Below are positions 49,584-57,997 of a DNA stretch of 64,000 nt, piece by piece. Numbering within the stretch: the first letter of the stretch is position 1; each line of letters opens with the position of its first letter. The translations under genes and the position numbers were made by a program. Below the pieces are notes generated by a model. The model saw nothing but the letters and a program-made list of their open reading frames with translations, did no database searches and was not told the origin of the DNA. The stretch covers positions 151,562 through 215,561 of the forward strand of contig JAFEGJ010000002.1 in assembly GCA_018240015.1 (NCBI GenBank). Reading direction: 5' to 3'. This DNA comes from Verrucomicrobiota bacterium. GTDB taxonomy: Bacteria > Chlamydiota > Chlamydiia > Chlamydiales > Rhabdochlamydiaceae.

Positions 49584-49612
49584 ATTTTATAATAAAAATG
49601 ATTGATTGACAA
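49584..49612 (-). promoter_or_regulatory. Promoter for the 1115-residue protein gene
   Basis: On the minus strand TTGTCA (49607-49612) and TAAAAT (49584-49589) are 17 bases apart. Transcription would begin near 49577 and reach ATG 49551 after about 26 bases. Confidence 0.5.
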
Positions 49613-49657
49613 GAAAATAGTTTAATTATTGAAAATAAGTGACTTATATTACATTAT

Positions 49658-49670
49658 AACCATTATGGTT
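49658..49670. promoter_or_regulatory. Possible operator palindrome in a divergent region
   Basis: AACCATTATGGTT is a perfect 13-base dyad with a central T, in the 163-base AT-rich region between the divergent 1115-residue and F-box-like genes. No regulator is nearby and chance is possible. Confidence 0.25.
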
Positions 49671-49714
49671 TTATTGTTGGTGTTAAATTAAAATTTAAAT
49701 TATAATAAACGAAT

Positions 49715-50374
49715 ATGACAATAAATACATTATCAAATACATTAAGAGCCGAGATCTTCTCCTGGACACCTGATACAGCCTTAAGGCTTGTCTGTAAGCT
49801 GTGGAAGGAGACATTTGATAGTCAAGACTTTAAGGCCATCATGGGTCAAATCTATGAGAGATGGATACGGCGAAATCCTTTATGGGAAGCGATCCAACTC
49901 AAGTGGAGTAGTCTTCTACATGTCCCTCTTCATATCGATAGCGAGCTATGCGGAAAGCTCAGTTTTCCGCAGCGGATGGGAAAAATTGTGAAGTTTATTT
50001 TCCTTCAAAACCCGGCTTTAATTGCCTTGGCTCGCCGGCATATACTCCGCAATAATCCTAGCTCGCTTCATTTGCAAATGAAAGAGCATCTCGGGGAGTC
50101 TGCTGATAAGACCCAAGCTCAAAGCGATATCAGAATCATGCTGCGTGATCAAATTGTGAATGACATATATACCAATTCCGATTCAGCTTTGATCCAAATC
50201 GTTAAAGTTCCTAAGCAGGTGACAATATCCGATTGGGTGAGAAGTTTGTTTCCCAAAAAAGTCAAAGATCAACCGCTGGATGGAAACCTGTGCGTCGAAA
50301 GGCTTGAAATTCTGTGTAGCGCTCAAATGACAGAGCTGCGCCGTCTTGAGTTTGCTTTTAAAGGTTTTAAGTAA
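49715..50374 (+). CDS. F-box-like protein, candidate effector
   Basis: A 219-residue protein. Residues 6-36, LSNTLRAEIFSWTP followed by DTALRLVCKLWKETFDS, fit the F-box pattern (LPxEI, then D..LRLRLVCKxW). The middle is helical and basic (ARRHILRNNP), and the rest contains no repeats such as LRR or kelch. F-box proteins recruit substrates to SCF ubiquitin ligases in eukaryotes and are known in amoeba symbionts of this group as probable secreted effectors. The initial LP is replaced, so the match is moderate. The ankyrin-SET gene starts 29 bases downstream on the same strand, which suggests joint expression of two host-directed proteins. Confidence 0.65.
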   Translation: MTINTLSNTLRAEIFSWTPDTALRLVCKLWKETFDSQDFKAIMGQIYERWIRRNPLWEAIQLKWSSLLHVPLHIDSELCGKLSFPQRMGKIVKFIFLQNPALIALARRHILRNNPSSLHLQMKEHLGESADKTQAQSDIRIMLRDQIVNDIYTNSDSALIQIVKVPKQVTISDWVRSLFPKKVKDQPLDGNLCVERLEILCSAQMTELRRLEFAFKGFK

Positions 50375-50403
50375 ATCGCTTTTTAGGTATTCTTTTTCCG
50401 CAT

Positions 50404-51912
50404 ATGGAAAAAGTTAATCCTATAAATTTATTTCAAGGTTATCTGAATCAATTATTCCCTAAATCTGAATATGGAAAAGTTTCTTCCTTAACGGCATTTT
50501 ATCTCCTCATTCTGGGACAGAATGTTAAAACATTTGCCAATTGGGTCCAGGCTGAAGGGAAAAGAGAGTCACGCGTTTCCGTAATTTTACCTCAAGTCCA
50601 TCTCAACCTGCTCCATGTCTGCGCCATGCTGGGAAGTTCGGAGCATGCTGAAAAAGTCTTTGAGCTTAAGATCTTAAATCCCAACGCGGCTGATCGGATG
50701 GGCTGGACGTTTCTCCATTTTGCAGCTTTCGTTCATAGTAAGGTCCTTTTCGAACTGGGACAAAAATACGGTGTTGAGTTGAAAGAGAATCTCCGAGGTG
50801 CTTTGCCTCAGAGATTACAGCAACTAGCTTATCCTGATACAAAAGGTCTGGCGTTTCGGTATTACAACGATAGCAAGAATGTTGTGGATGGAAACCAAGA
50901 AGACTTTAAAAAATTAACGGGTAAAGAGCTCATCCATGATGTTGCAATCACCCAGGATGAGATTTTCGCAGATTGGAAAAAAGGAACCGCTGGATCATGG
51001 AAAGGAGATGCTAAAGATTGGGAAGCATTAAAACAGCTAAGGAATTCTCCACCTAAGTTGTACATAGAAAATCGGCCAGATGTGAACTGGGAAGTTAGGG
51101 CCGAAGAATTAATCACTGCAGGATACTTTATCTGTGAATATGTGGGGACTTATAGCCCGGTTTATGAAGAAAAAATCGGTAATGGGCCGTCCTCTGAAAA
51201 CGCCTACCGCCTAAACGAAATAGATGGGAAAAAGGCCTGCAATGAAGGCCCCCTCACGAATGATGGGGTTCCCAATTGCCTTGTTATAACGATACCCAAT
51301 TGCGAAGGTCTGCCCAATCGCTATTTTTTAAAGGCTCTCGTCGATCTTCCAAAAGGAACCATTCTTAGATGGGATTATGGGGCCGTAGCTGTTAAATTTT
51401 TAGCCCACAAAGAGATTAGCACTGACTATCTCATTTCGACATACACGAATCTGAAGCAAAAATGGGGACCTTTGCACATCGCCGATAGTAAAATAAAGAG
51501 AAAGTGCGAAAAGGTGAAAGTGACTAATCCTGGAAATCCCGATCAAAGCTATAGTGAGCGTTTGGCTGTTTTAACCCTCGAAGAACAAGATTTAAGTGTA
51601 AAAACTTCCTATCTCGTGAGTACTCCACATGCCATCATCCTATTAGTGGTGTCTGGGGCAGTGTCTTTAGAAGAGGTGGAGGCGCTATTTAAACAGGCAA
51701 AGTCTAAACATTCAAATCATGCCATGATTGAGAAATGCATTGCTTTGCTGGGATGGATCCAACCCGATAGGTTAGTCGAAGAAAAAGAGTATCTCATGCA
51801 ACACGCATCTGAGATGAATGCTGATAGGCTTTTTCAGCATTTGCTGCGGCTGCTTCCGGATGAAGAAACCCTTAATCGCTTCGTAGGCCAATACTTCCAG
51901 AAGCAAACATAA
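50404..51912 (+). CDS. Ankyrin-repeat plus SET-domain protein, candidate host-histone methyltransferase
   Basis: A 502-residue protein. Residues ~65-120 hold two ankyrin-like units (LNLLHVCAMLGSSEHAEKVF and GWTFLHFAAFVHSKVLF). Residues ~220-325 are a SET domain: NWEVRAEELITAGYFICEYVGTY (the SET start), GPLTNDGVPNCLV in place of the RFxNHxCxPN pseudoknot, then KGTILRWDYG (the conserved Asp-Tyr). Loss of NHxC weakens cofactor-site identity, but EYVG and DYG are intact. SET enzymes methylate lysines; chlamydial and Legionella relatives modify host histones. A helical C-terminus follows. Whether it is secreted is not shown. Confidence 0.8.
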   Translation: MEKVNPINLFQGYLNQLFPKSEYGKVSSLTAFYLLILGQNVKTFANWVQAEGKRESRVSVILPQVHLNLLHVCAMLGSSEHAEKVFELKILNPNAADRMGWTFLHFAAFVHSKVLFELGQKYGVELKENLRGALPQRLQQLAYPDTKGLAFRYYNDSKNVVDGNQEDFKKLTGKELIHDVAITQDEIFADWKKGTAGSWKGDAKDWEALKQLRNSPPKLYIENRPDVNWEVRAEELITAGYFICEYVGTYSPVYEEKIGNGPSSENAYRLNEIDGKKACNEGPLTNDGVPNCLVITIPNCEGLPNRYFLKALVDLPKGTILRWDYGAVAVKFLAHKEISTDYLISTYTNLKQKWGPLHIADSKIKRKCEKVKVTNPGNPDQSYSERLAVLTLEEQDLSVKTSYLVSTPHAIILLVVSGAVSLEEVEALFKQAKSKHSNHAMIEKCIALLGWIQPDRLVEEKEYLMQHASEMNADRLFQHLLRLLPDEETLNRFVGQYFQKQT

Positions 51913-51988
51913 GATTGATTATCAGACGTTTTGTTAGAGTGTAAACATATTTCTTGAGTGAAAAAAGGCATCTCGTTATGTCGGGGTT

Positions 51989-52285
51989 ATGGACTTACCC
52001 CACCCTTTTGAGATCATCCTCGATTCTTTCGAAACCGCTTGCGAAGAGTTCGAATACAACCCCAGCGCACTATCCGCGGGAGCCCTCCTTCAGTATTTTC
52101 AATCTGAAGGCCAGTTGCGACGACTCACTTATTTCGTTGCAACTTCGCATCTGGAAGAGTTTTTAGAACTCTACCACAGTACGATCCAAGCGCTAGAACT
52201 CTGGCTGCACAACCCAGCCAAGACGGCGCTACCTGTCACAGTCTATCTAGTTCCTTTAAAAAACCTATTTTTGAGGCTTGCATGA
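51989..52285 (+). CDS. Small helical protein coupled to the TSUP transporter
   Basis: A 98-residue soluble, acidic and aromatic protein beginning MDLPHPFEIILDSFETACEEFEY, with a helical middle (LEEFLELYHSTIQALELWL) and a basic end. No family is recognised. Its stop overlaps the next ATG by four bases (ATGA), indicating coupled translation with the TSUP transporter. An alternative frame from 51954 has weaker composition and was rejected. Confidence 0.68.
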   Translation: MDLPHPFEIILDSFETACEEFEYNPSALSAGALLQYFQSEGQLRRLTYFVATSHLEEFLELYHSTIQALELWLHNPAKTALPVTVYLVPLKNLFLRLA

Positions 52286-53070
52286 TTTTATCATTTTTTG
52301 CGTATGCCATCGTTGGAGCTCTCAGCGGCGTTTTGGCTGGGCTGCTCGGGATCAGTGGCGGTCTTATTACGATTCCCTTCCTTGTCCTGATTTTTAATCT
52401 GCTAGGTTTTGCGCCGGTCTATCTCATGCAGCTTGCCATTGGAACATCCCTCGCCGCTATGACGTTCAATGCCCTGGCCGCTACTTGGTCACATAATCAA
52501 CGTGGCAATGTCAACTGGGACTTGGTCCGCAGAATTTTATGGGGCCTCATTTTGGGATGTATCATTGGTGCGTTTTTAGGACACATCATTCCGACGGTAA
52601 TTCTACAGATTCTGTTTGGCGTTTTTGCCATCATCGTCGGCTTTCATTTTTTCAAACAAAAGCCGCTTTACGAAAAAGAACATGCACTACCGGCACAAGG
52701 CACGCTCAACGCGATTAGTCTGATAATCGCGGCTGTCTCCAACATCTTAGGTATTGGCGGCGGGACCATGACGATGCCTGTCTTTTTAGCCTTTCGCATG
52801 CCCATGAAAAAAGCTGTGGGGACATCCGCAGCTACCGGCTTTATTATCACAACAGGCGGGGCTATCTCCTACCTTTTCTTTGGCCTGGAAAACAACTTTT
52901 ATCCCCATTCGATCGGTTATATCTATTTGCCAGCCTTCGCTATCTTGGCCGTCACGACGTTTTTCGCGGCTCCTTTTGGAGCCCGTTTAACGGCGGTTAT
53001 CCCCCCTGAGAAGCTCAAAAAGTACTTTTCCATAGCGCTCATGGTGGCAGGGATTCTGATGTTTTTTTAA
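52282..53070 (+). CDS. TSUP/TauE-SafE family membrane transporter
   Basis: A 262-residue protein with eight or so membrane segments. The two characteristic repeats are present: GALSGVLAGLLGISGGLITIPFL in the N-terminal half and AAVSNILGIGGGTMTMPVFL in the second. Family members carry sulfite, sulfonates or related organic anions; specificity cannot be read from sequence. ATG 52282 overlaps the upstream small gene by four bases. The following 85 bases are AT-rich with inverted TAATTACT motifs (53105-53135) and hold no gene. Confidence 0.93.
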   Translation: MILSFFAYAIVGALSGVLAGLLGISGGLITIPFLVLIFNLLGFAPVYLMQLAIGTSLAAMTFNALAATWSHNQRGNVNWDLVRRILWGLILGCIIGAFLGHIIPTVILQILFGVFAIIVGFHFFKQKPLYEKEHALPAQGTLNAISLIIAAVSNILGIGGGTMTMPVFLAFRMPMKKAVGTSAATGFIITTGGAISYLFFGLENNFYPHSIGYIYLPAFAILAVTTFFAAPFGARLTAVIPPEKLKKYFSIALMVAGILMFF

Positions 53071-53155
53071 CCCATTGAACATTAATAACATAAATATAGT
53101 TTATTATATAATAATTACTTGAAATTATAGTAATTACTTTATATAATAATAGTAT

Positions 53156-53968
53156 ATGTCAATAATTAAGAATTACTTATTTCCTTTTAAGGATAAAGCG
53201 GAATTGCATCCGGGAACATCGAATTCAAAGCGACTTCGTGAAATCCGTAAGCGCGTTCATGAAATCGCGCACCAGATGGGTTACAGCGATTGGAATAAAA
53301 TTGAATTAGGCTTATGTGAGTTCAGTTCAAGCCCTTATGCAATTGCGGGTAACGATCAGATCTTCATTCCCCCGATGTTTCTTTTAAATCCTTCTGAGAT
53401 TCCATCCGAATTTAAAGGCCTTAATGACAATTCTCTAGAATTACAAGATCCTGTTTTTATTGATACGTTCATCTTGTGGTTAAATGCAGAGCTTTGTTTG
53501 ACGGATTTGACACCACAATCCCTTAGTACTTTTCAACGAGAACAGGTGATTCTATTTTTAAAAACTTTGCAAAATCCCGCTCTTTATGAAAAGGCACGTG
53601 AGTTTGTTCTTGCTCATGAAGTAGCTCATATTTGTCTTCGCCACATAGATGAAATGGTTCCTTTTTGGAATATTATAGGCCGTATCAAGCAAGTTAAACA
53701 TTGGAAAGGGCACGAAAAAGCTGCGGATCTTTTAGCAATAGAAACTCTCAAAGAAAAGAATGGAGCGCTCTATCTCTTTACGAAATTTAGAGATCATTTT
53801 AAAACAATGCGCAATAAGAACTTTTCTCAGATCAAAGACCGCATGATTGCTCGTTTTGCATTCACGGATGAAGGAAATGAGCGTATAGGTAACTCTGATC
53901 ACCCGAACGTCTCCGAGAGAATGAGATACATTAGCCAGGCGAACATTCCTTTTAAACTGAGCTTTTGA
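53156..53968 (+). CDS. M48-like zinc metallopeptidase
   Basis: A 270-residue protein. VLAHEVAHICLRHIDE holds the zinc motif HEVAH at 154-158, and GHEKAADLLAIE supplies the third ligand Glu187 in the ExxAD form used by M48 peptidases; the C-terminal NSDHPNVSERMRYI matches the family end (HPxxxxRI). A second, probably accidental HExxH (HEIAH, residues 35-39) lies near the N-terminus. No membrane span or signal is seen, so this is a soluble form rather than HtpX. It lies 12 bases upstream of the polyketide synthase gene and may share its transcript. Confidence 0.82.
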   Translation: MSIIKNYLFPFKDKAELHPGTSNSKRLREIRKRVHEIAHQMGYSDWNKIELGLCEFSSSPYAIAGNDQIFIPPMFLLNPSEIPSEFKGLNDNSLELQDPVFIDTFILWLNAELCLTDLTPQSLSTFQREQVILFLKTLQNPALYEKAREFVLAHEVAHICLRHIDEMVPFWNIIGRIKQVKHWKGHEKAADLLAIETLKEKNGALYLFTKFRDHFKTMRNKNFSQIKDRMIARFAFTDEGNERIGNSDHPNVSERMRYISQANIPFKLSF

Positions 53969-53980
53969 TACAGTGAAGCG

Positions 53981-55012
53981 GTGGCGCGCGCTACTGCACT
54001 CGAAATCCGTCGTCCTAAGCATCAATTTTCCCAAGAATATCTTCTCGATTGGGTCGCCAAGGCCCATGCAGCCGCCGAGCAAAATCCTGATTTATACAGT
54101 TCTATTCGCGAGCGTCTCTTTAAGCTCGGTAGTAAAGTAGAATCACGAGGCATCGTCATAGATGATTGCTGCCACGAAAACTGGGCGGATATGGAGCTTT
54201 ATCCCCACAGCTGTATGGGGAAGAAAGCCAAGGCCTATGATCGCATTGTTACCGATACGCTTTTCGATTGGTTTCCTGAAAGTTATGCGCTCCCCTCTCA
54301 CGTGATCCATGTCACATGTACGGGTTACACGGCGCCAAGCCCGGTGCAGCAACTCGTTTCCCAGCGCTCTCCTCAGACGGTGGTGACCCACGCTTACCAC
54401 ATGGGCTGCTATGCTGCGATTCCTGCTATGCGCATGGCGGCAGAAGGTGCGCTCATCATCCATTCTGAGCTCAGTAGCCTGCATATGAACCCAGGCACCC
54501 ATAGCCTCGATCAACTAGTCATTCAAACTCTTTTTGCCGATGGGTTTGCAAGATATTTGATCACCGAGGACGAAGTCCCCGGCTATGAAATTCTAGCTCT
54601 GCAGGAAGAAGTCTATCCGGGCACGCTCAGCGCTATGACATGGAATCCTGCTTCCTGGGGCATGGAAATGTCCATCTCCAGGGAAGTCCCCACACATATT
54701 GCTAAAGCTCTCCCTTCATTTATGAAAAGGCTAGAAGAGAAAGCGGGCCGGTCTTTACAGAAGGCCTTTTTTGCGATCCATCCCGGAGGTCCAAAAATTG
54801 TGGAAAAGATTGCGGAGCTCTTAAATCTTCATCCTTCTCAATATGCGCATAGTATGCAGATTTTAAAAACGTTTGGTAATATGTCATCTGCCACTCTTCC
54901 CCATGTGTGGGAAGCGATGTGGAAGGAAATCCCTGACGGATCTTTGATTGTGAGCCTCGCCTTTGGACCAGGACTAACCCTTTGTGGAGCTGTTTTTCAA
55001 TGCGTTTATTAA
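53981..55012 (+). CDS. Type III polyketide synthase (chalcone/stilbene synthase-like)
   Basis: A 343-residue homodimeric-type condensing enzyme. The Cys-His-Asn triad is Cys143 (HAYHMGCYAAIPAM), His267 (KAFFAIHPGGPKIV) and Asn300 (ILKTFGNMSSATLPHVW); the GNMSSAT segment is diagnostic. These enzymes extend acyl-CoA starters with malonyl-CoA into alkylresorcinols, pyrones and related phenolics. The frame starts with GTG at 53981, because no ATG precedes residue 70. It is followed by a membrane protein and a methyltransferase in overlapping frames. Substrate and product are unknown. This family is unusual for obligate intracellular bacteria, though reported in some chlamydia relatives. Confidence 0.9.
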   Translation: MARATALEIRRPKHQFSQEYLLDWVAKAHAAAEQNPDLYSSIRERLFKLGSKVESRGIVIDDCCHENWADMELYPHSCMGKKAKAYDRIVTDTLFDWFPESYALPSHVIHVTCTGYTAPSPVQQLVSQRSPQTVVTHAYHMGCYAAIPAMRMAAEGALIIHSELSSLHMNPGTHSLDQLVIQTLFADGFARYLITEDEVPGYEILALQEEVYPGTLSAMTWNPASWGMEMSISREVPTHIAKALPSFMKRLEEKAGRSLQKAFFAIHPGGPKIVEKIAELLNLHPSQYAHSMQILKTFGNMSSATLPHVWEAMWKEIPDGSLIVSLAFGPGLTLCGAVFQCVY

Positions 55013-55449
55013 TGCTACTCCCCTACCTTGTACAAATGCTAGCCATCGGCCTCGATGAGTTTATTTTCCATGTCCGGCGCGGACTTCCCAAATGGGAGCG
55101 CATCGGACATCCCCTCGATACCCTATCCGTTCTGGCCTGCTTTCTCTTTGTCCTTTGCGTTCCCTACTCTCCCCTGGCGCTCAAGATTTACATCGGCCTG
55201 GCGATTTTCTCGTGCATTCTTGTCACGAAGGATGAGTTTGTTCACAAACATGTGTGTCCTGCATCGGAACAGTGGCTCCATGCTGTCCTTTTTGTAAACC
55301 ATTCGATAGTTCTCATCGTCACAGGCATTTTGTGGCCCTCTTTGGAAGGGGCATTCTACGCTTTTTTAGGTGCCCAGGCGGGCTTTGTGTTTCTGTTTTT
55401 CCTTTACCAAGTCATCTACTGGAATTTCATCCGTGAAAATCAACAATGA
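55000..55449 (+). CDS. Multi-span membrane protein of the polyketide unit
   Basis: A 149-residue protein if it begins at ATG 55000 (inside the PKS stop region); ATG 55012 in a TAATG overlap is the alternative. It has three or four membrane segments. FIFHVRRGLPKWERIGHPLDTL and VTKDEFVHKHVCPASEQWLH contain several His and Glu/Asp residues at membrane edges, suggestive of a metal site, but the usual UbiA and hydroxylase motifs are absent. Its place between the PKS and a methyltransferase suggests it modifies or handles the polyketide. I do not recognise the family. Confidence 0.75.
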   Translation: MRLLMLLPYLVQMLAIGLDEFIFHVRRGLPKWERIGHPLDTLSVLACFLFVLCVPYSPLALKIYIGLAIFSCILVTKDEFVHKHVCPASEQWLHAVLFVNHSIVLIVTGILWPSLEGAFYAFLGAQAGFVFLFFLYQVIYWNFIRENQQ

Positions 55450-56149
55450 TTTTTATGAAGACTTAAGAGAAGAGTGGCATACGTCGACGTCCCACCCGAT
55501 CGCCCTTCTTCGCGCAGAAAATCGCCTCCGCGCTCCCTGGATAGCATCTCTTCTCAAAGAGCCGTGTGATGTCCTCGACATCGGCTGCGGGGCGGGATTT
55601 TTGAGCAATCACCTGGCCAAAGAAGGTCATCTCACTGTGGGGATCGATCTCTCCCCTTCTAGTTTAGAAGTAGCGAAAAGGTATGACACGACGCATTCAG
55701 TCCAATATAGAGTTGCCGATGCCATGGTACTCCCCTACTCTGATGAGCAATTTGATGTCGTTTGCGCGATGGATATTTTGGAGCACGTCGAAGATCCATC
55801 ACGGCTTATCCAAGAAGCCAGCCGCGTACTGAAAAAAAACGGACGATTTTTCTTCCATACGTTCAATCGGAATTGGTGGAGTTGGTTTGTTGTCATCAAG
55901 GGAGTCGATTGGTGCGTCCCTAATAGCCCATCTCATATGCACGTCTATCCCTTCTTTTTGCGTCCGTCGGAACTCATAGCGATGGGAGCCCAGCATCAGT
56001 TAACCCTTTCATGCCTGCAGGGAGTGGCTCCTTGTCTTACGAAAGCCTTTTGGCGCATGATCTTTCAGAGGCGTATTGAGGATGATTTTGCCTTTCGATT
56101 CACAAAGTCGCTAAAAACCGGCTACTGTGGGTATTTCACGAAACAATAG
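55433..56149 (+). CDS. SAM-dependent methyltransferase, UbiG-like
   Basis: A 238-residue protein from GTG 55433, which overlaps the previous gene by 17 bases; no in-frame ATG occurs in the first part. NDFYEDLREEWHT resembles the UbiG N-terminus (FYD.....WW). VLDIGCGAGFLSNHLAKEG is motif I, GIDLSPSSLEVAK motif II, FDVVCAMDILEHVEDP motif post-II, and VLKKNGRFFFHTFNRN the last SAM contact. UbiG-type enzymes O-methylate phenolic hydroxyls, which fits a phenolic polyketide product. No complete quinone pathway is visible in this window, so the substrate is inferred from neighbours. Confidence 0.88.
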   Translation: MKINNDFYEDLREEWHTSTSHPIALLRAENRLRAPWIASLLKEPCDVLDIGCGAGFLSNHLAKEGHLTVGIDLSPSSLEVAKRYDTTHSVQYRVADAMVLPYSDEQFDVVCAMDILEHVEDPSRLIQEASRVLKKNGRFFFHTFNRNWWSWFVVIKGVDWCVPNSPSHMHVYPFFLRPSELIAMGAQHQLTLSCLQGVAPCLTKAFWRMIFQRRIEDDFAFRFTKSLKTGYCGYFTKQ

Positions 56150-56170
56150 AGTTTGTTGACATAGACTGTA

Positions 56171-56926
56171 ATGGATATAATAACGTCTATGCAGGCAGAT
56201 ATTTTTAAAGAAATAGATGCGTTACAGAGCGAAATCAACACCTACAGGCCCTTAAATTCCGATCTTTTTAAACAGATCAAAGAATATTATAAAGTTGGTC
56301 TTACTTTTTCGAGTAACGCGCTCGAAGGAAATACTCTCACTGAATCGGAAACTAAAATAGTTTTAGAAGAGGGTATCGCAATTGGAGGAAAACCGCTCAA
56401 AGACCATTTCGAGGCCATTGGTCACGCTGAAGCCTACGATTTTCTCTATACCCTTATTCATGATAAAACAGTTCAAGAAAAGGACCTGAAGCATCTGCAT
56501 CAACTTTTCTATTTCCGCATCGATGAAAAAAATGCGGGTAAATACCGAGCTAGCAAAGCCTTCATTACAGGCTCCAAATACCCTTTACCTAAGCCCGACG
56601 AGCTGCCTCAGTTGATGAAAGATCTAATTCCTCATATCGAATCCTTCAGGAAAAAACACCATCCTGTCAAAGCAGCAGCACTTGCGCATAAAGAGTTTAT
56701 CTTTGTTCATCCCTTTATCGATGGTAACGGCCGAACGGCCCGCCTTCTTATGAATCTGATTTTGCTTCAAGAAGGTTATAATTTAGCGATTATCCCTCCC
56801 ATCCTGAGACGAGAATATATCGATTCTTTGGAAGAAGCTCATGTGAGTGATCAAAATTTCATCCACTTCATCGCACGCATGGTGAGGGAAACTCAAAAAG
56901 ACTACCTAAGACTATTTCTCAAATAG
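56171..56926 (+). CDS. Fic-family protein (AMPylator or related)
   Basis: A 251-residue protein. The catalytic loop HPFIDGNGRTARL (His180) is intact and matches HPFx(D/E)GNGR. The autoinhibitory motif FSSNALEGN at residues 46-54 fits (S/T)xxxE(G/N) with Glu52 just before the Fic core, i.e. class II. Fic proteins transfer AMP or other nucleotide groups to hydroxyls of targets. The ATG at 56171 could be replaced by ATG 56189, since a TTGACA/TATAAT pair with a short 14-base spacer lies at 56156-56181. No secretion signal is visible. It is convergent with the basic unknown gene, with one base between. Confidence 0.9.
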   Translation: MDIITSMQADIFKEIDALQSEINTYRPLNSDLFKQIKEYYKVGLTFSSNALEGNTLTESETKIVLEEGIAIGGKPLKDHFEAIGHAEAYDFLYTLIHDKTVQEKDLKHLHQLFYFRIDEKNAGKYRASKAFITGSKYPLPKPDELPQLMKDLIPHIESFRKKHHPVKAAALAHKEFIFVHPFIDGNGRTARLLMNLILLQEGYNLAIIPPILRREYIDSLEEAHVSDQNFIHFIARMVRETQKDYLRLFLK

Positions 56927-56927
56927 C

Positions 56928-57389
56928 TTACGAAAAGAAGTTCGTGATCCGTCCGAGCTGGAAGTGCCTTTCCTCTTTGGATTTCAGCGCTTCTTCCCAA
57001 AGTTCTGAATTCGTCCGACTTTGCTCGCTTTCATTTTCTAGCTCTAAAATCTTATCAATTTTGTATTGGCGAGACGATGGCTGATGTTGGGAAATTTCCT
57101 TAATTTTACGCACGACATTGTTCGGATCTTTCAGTTTCCATCGATGGATTTTAGAAGGGATGATTTCCTCATCTTTGGGAATAGGGATTGGCTTTTGCGA
57201 CTGCCGGGAAAGCATCTTTGCTCGTCTATCTTGCAGTTGTTTGACGATCTTAGGGATAACAACCGGGATTTCATTGGGGAGCCGAGCTTGTCTAATCGTA
57301 GATACTTGCTTAGGCATAGCCGTATCTTCCCTAGAGGGCTTGCGCTTGAAAAACTCCTTTACGAGACTTGCAATCAATTTCAACGACAT
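56928..57389 (-). CDS. Basic unknown protein
   Basis: A 153-residue protein starting MSLKLIASLVKEFFKRKPS; an earlier TTG gives only two extra residues. It is strongly basic in its first 115 residues (RRAKMLSRQSQKPIPIPK) and acidic/helical at the end (ENESEQSRTNSELWEEALK). It is likely disordered with an amphipathic N-terminal helix. No family is recognised and no membrane span is seen. It ends one base from the Fic gene and is divergent from tpx. Confidence 0.6.
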   Translation of the reverse strand: MSLKLIASLVKEFFKRKPSREDTAMPKQVSTIRQARLPNEIPVVIPKIVKQLQDRRAKMLSRQSQKPIPIPKDEEIIPSKIHRWKLKDPNNVVRKIKEISQHQPSSRQYKIDKILELENESEQSRTNSELWEEALKSKEERHFQLGRITNFFS

Positions 57390-57433
57390 GTTCAATCAAA
57401 TTTTTCATAAGATTTTATATTTTCTTAATATTT

Positions 57434-57462
57434 TTGACAAGCAAGAAAACCAATGGTATCTT
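57434..57462 (+). promoter_or_regulatory. Promoter for tpx
   Basis: TTGACA (57434-57439) and TATCTT (57457-57462) are 17 bases apart, giving a start near 57469 and a short leader with GAGG before ATG 57481. Confidence 0.6.
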
Positions 57463-57480
57463 GGTCTGAGTGAGGTGTTT

Positions 57481-57978
57481 ATGGCAGAAGTTACAATCAA
57501 AGGTTCTCCGATTCACACGAATGGCAATCTTCCCAAAGTCGGTGCTATTGCTCCCGATTTTAAACTCGTCGATAACGATTTGAAGGAGCATTCCCTCGGT
57601 GAATTCAAAGGAAAGAAAAAACTCCTCTCTATTGTTCCGAGTCTCGATACTTCTGTTTGCTCCACATCCGCGAAGAAATTTAATGAATCAGCCGGGCAAA
57701 AAAAAAATAGCGTCATTCTCGTGATCTCAGCAGACTCCCCTTTTGCGCAGAAAAGGATCTGCGGCGCTGAGAACTTAAGTAATATTCTGACGCTTTCTCT
57801 TGTGCGCTCCAAGAAGTTTGCGGAAGATTATGGCGTTCTGCTCATCGATGGTCCCCTTGCAGGTCTATGTGCCCGGGCCATTGTCGTTCTCGATGAAAAT
57901 GATAAAGTTCTTTATACCGAGCTCGTTCCGGAAATTGCCCAAGAACCCAACTATGAGATGGCGCTAAAAGCTCTTTAA
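57481..57978 (+). CDS. tpx: Thiol peroxidase
   Basis: A 165-residue atypical 2-Cys peroxiredoxin. It begins AEVTIKGSPIHTNGNLP, and the peroxidatic Cys lies in PSLDTSVCSTSAKKF. ADSPFAQKRICGAENL carries the resolving Cys, and LLARAIVVLDENDKV is seen as LCARAIVVLDENDKV. It reduces hydrogen and organic peroxides with thioredoxin. I start at ATG 57481; the upstream open frame from 57118 is antisense to the basic unknown gene and unsupported. It lies 19 bases upstream of the first repeat-domain gene and may be read into it. Confidence 0.95.
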   Translation: MAEVTIKGSPIHTNGNLPKVGAIAPDFKLVDNDLKEHSLGEFKGKKKLLSIVPSLDTSVCSTSAKKFNESAGQKKNSVILVISADSPFAQKRICGAENLSNILTLSLVRSKKFAEDYGVLLIDGPLAGLCARAIVVLDENDKVLYTELVPEIAQEPNYEMALKAL

Positions 57979-57997
57979 CAGTAAGCTTTTCGTCATT

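Noticed and set aside
56156..56181. TTGACA and TATAAT before the Fic gene as a standard promoter
   Set aside because: The spacer is only 14 bases and the -10 box would lie inside the first codons; kept only as a reason to doubt the start.
57118..57480. Extending tpx upstream to 57118 as a 286-residue protein
   Set aside because: The extra part is antisense to the basic unknown gene, and the ATG at 57481 has a well-placed promoter and matches the family N-terminus.
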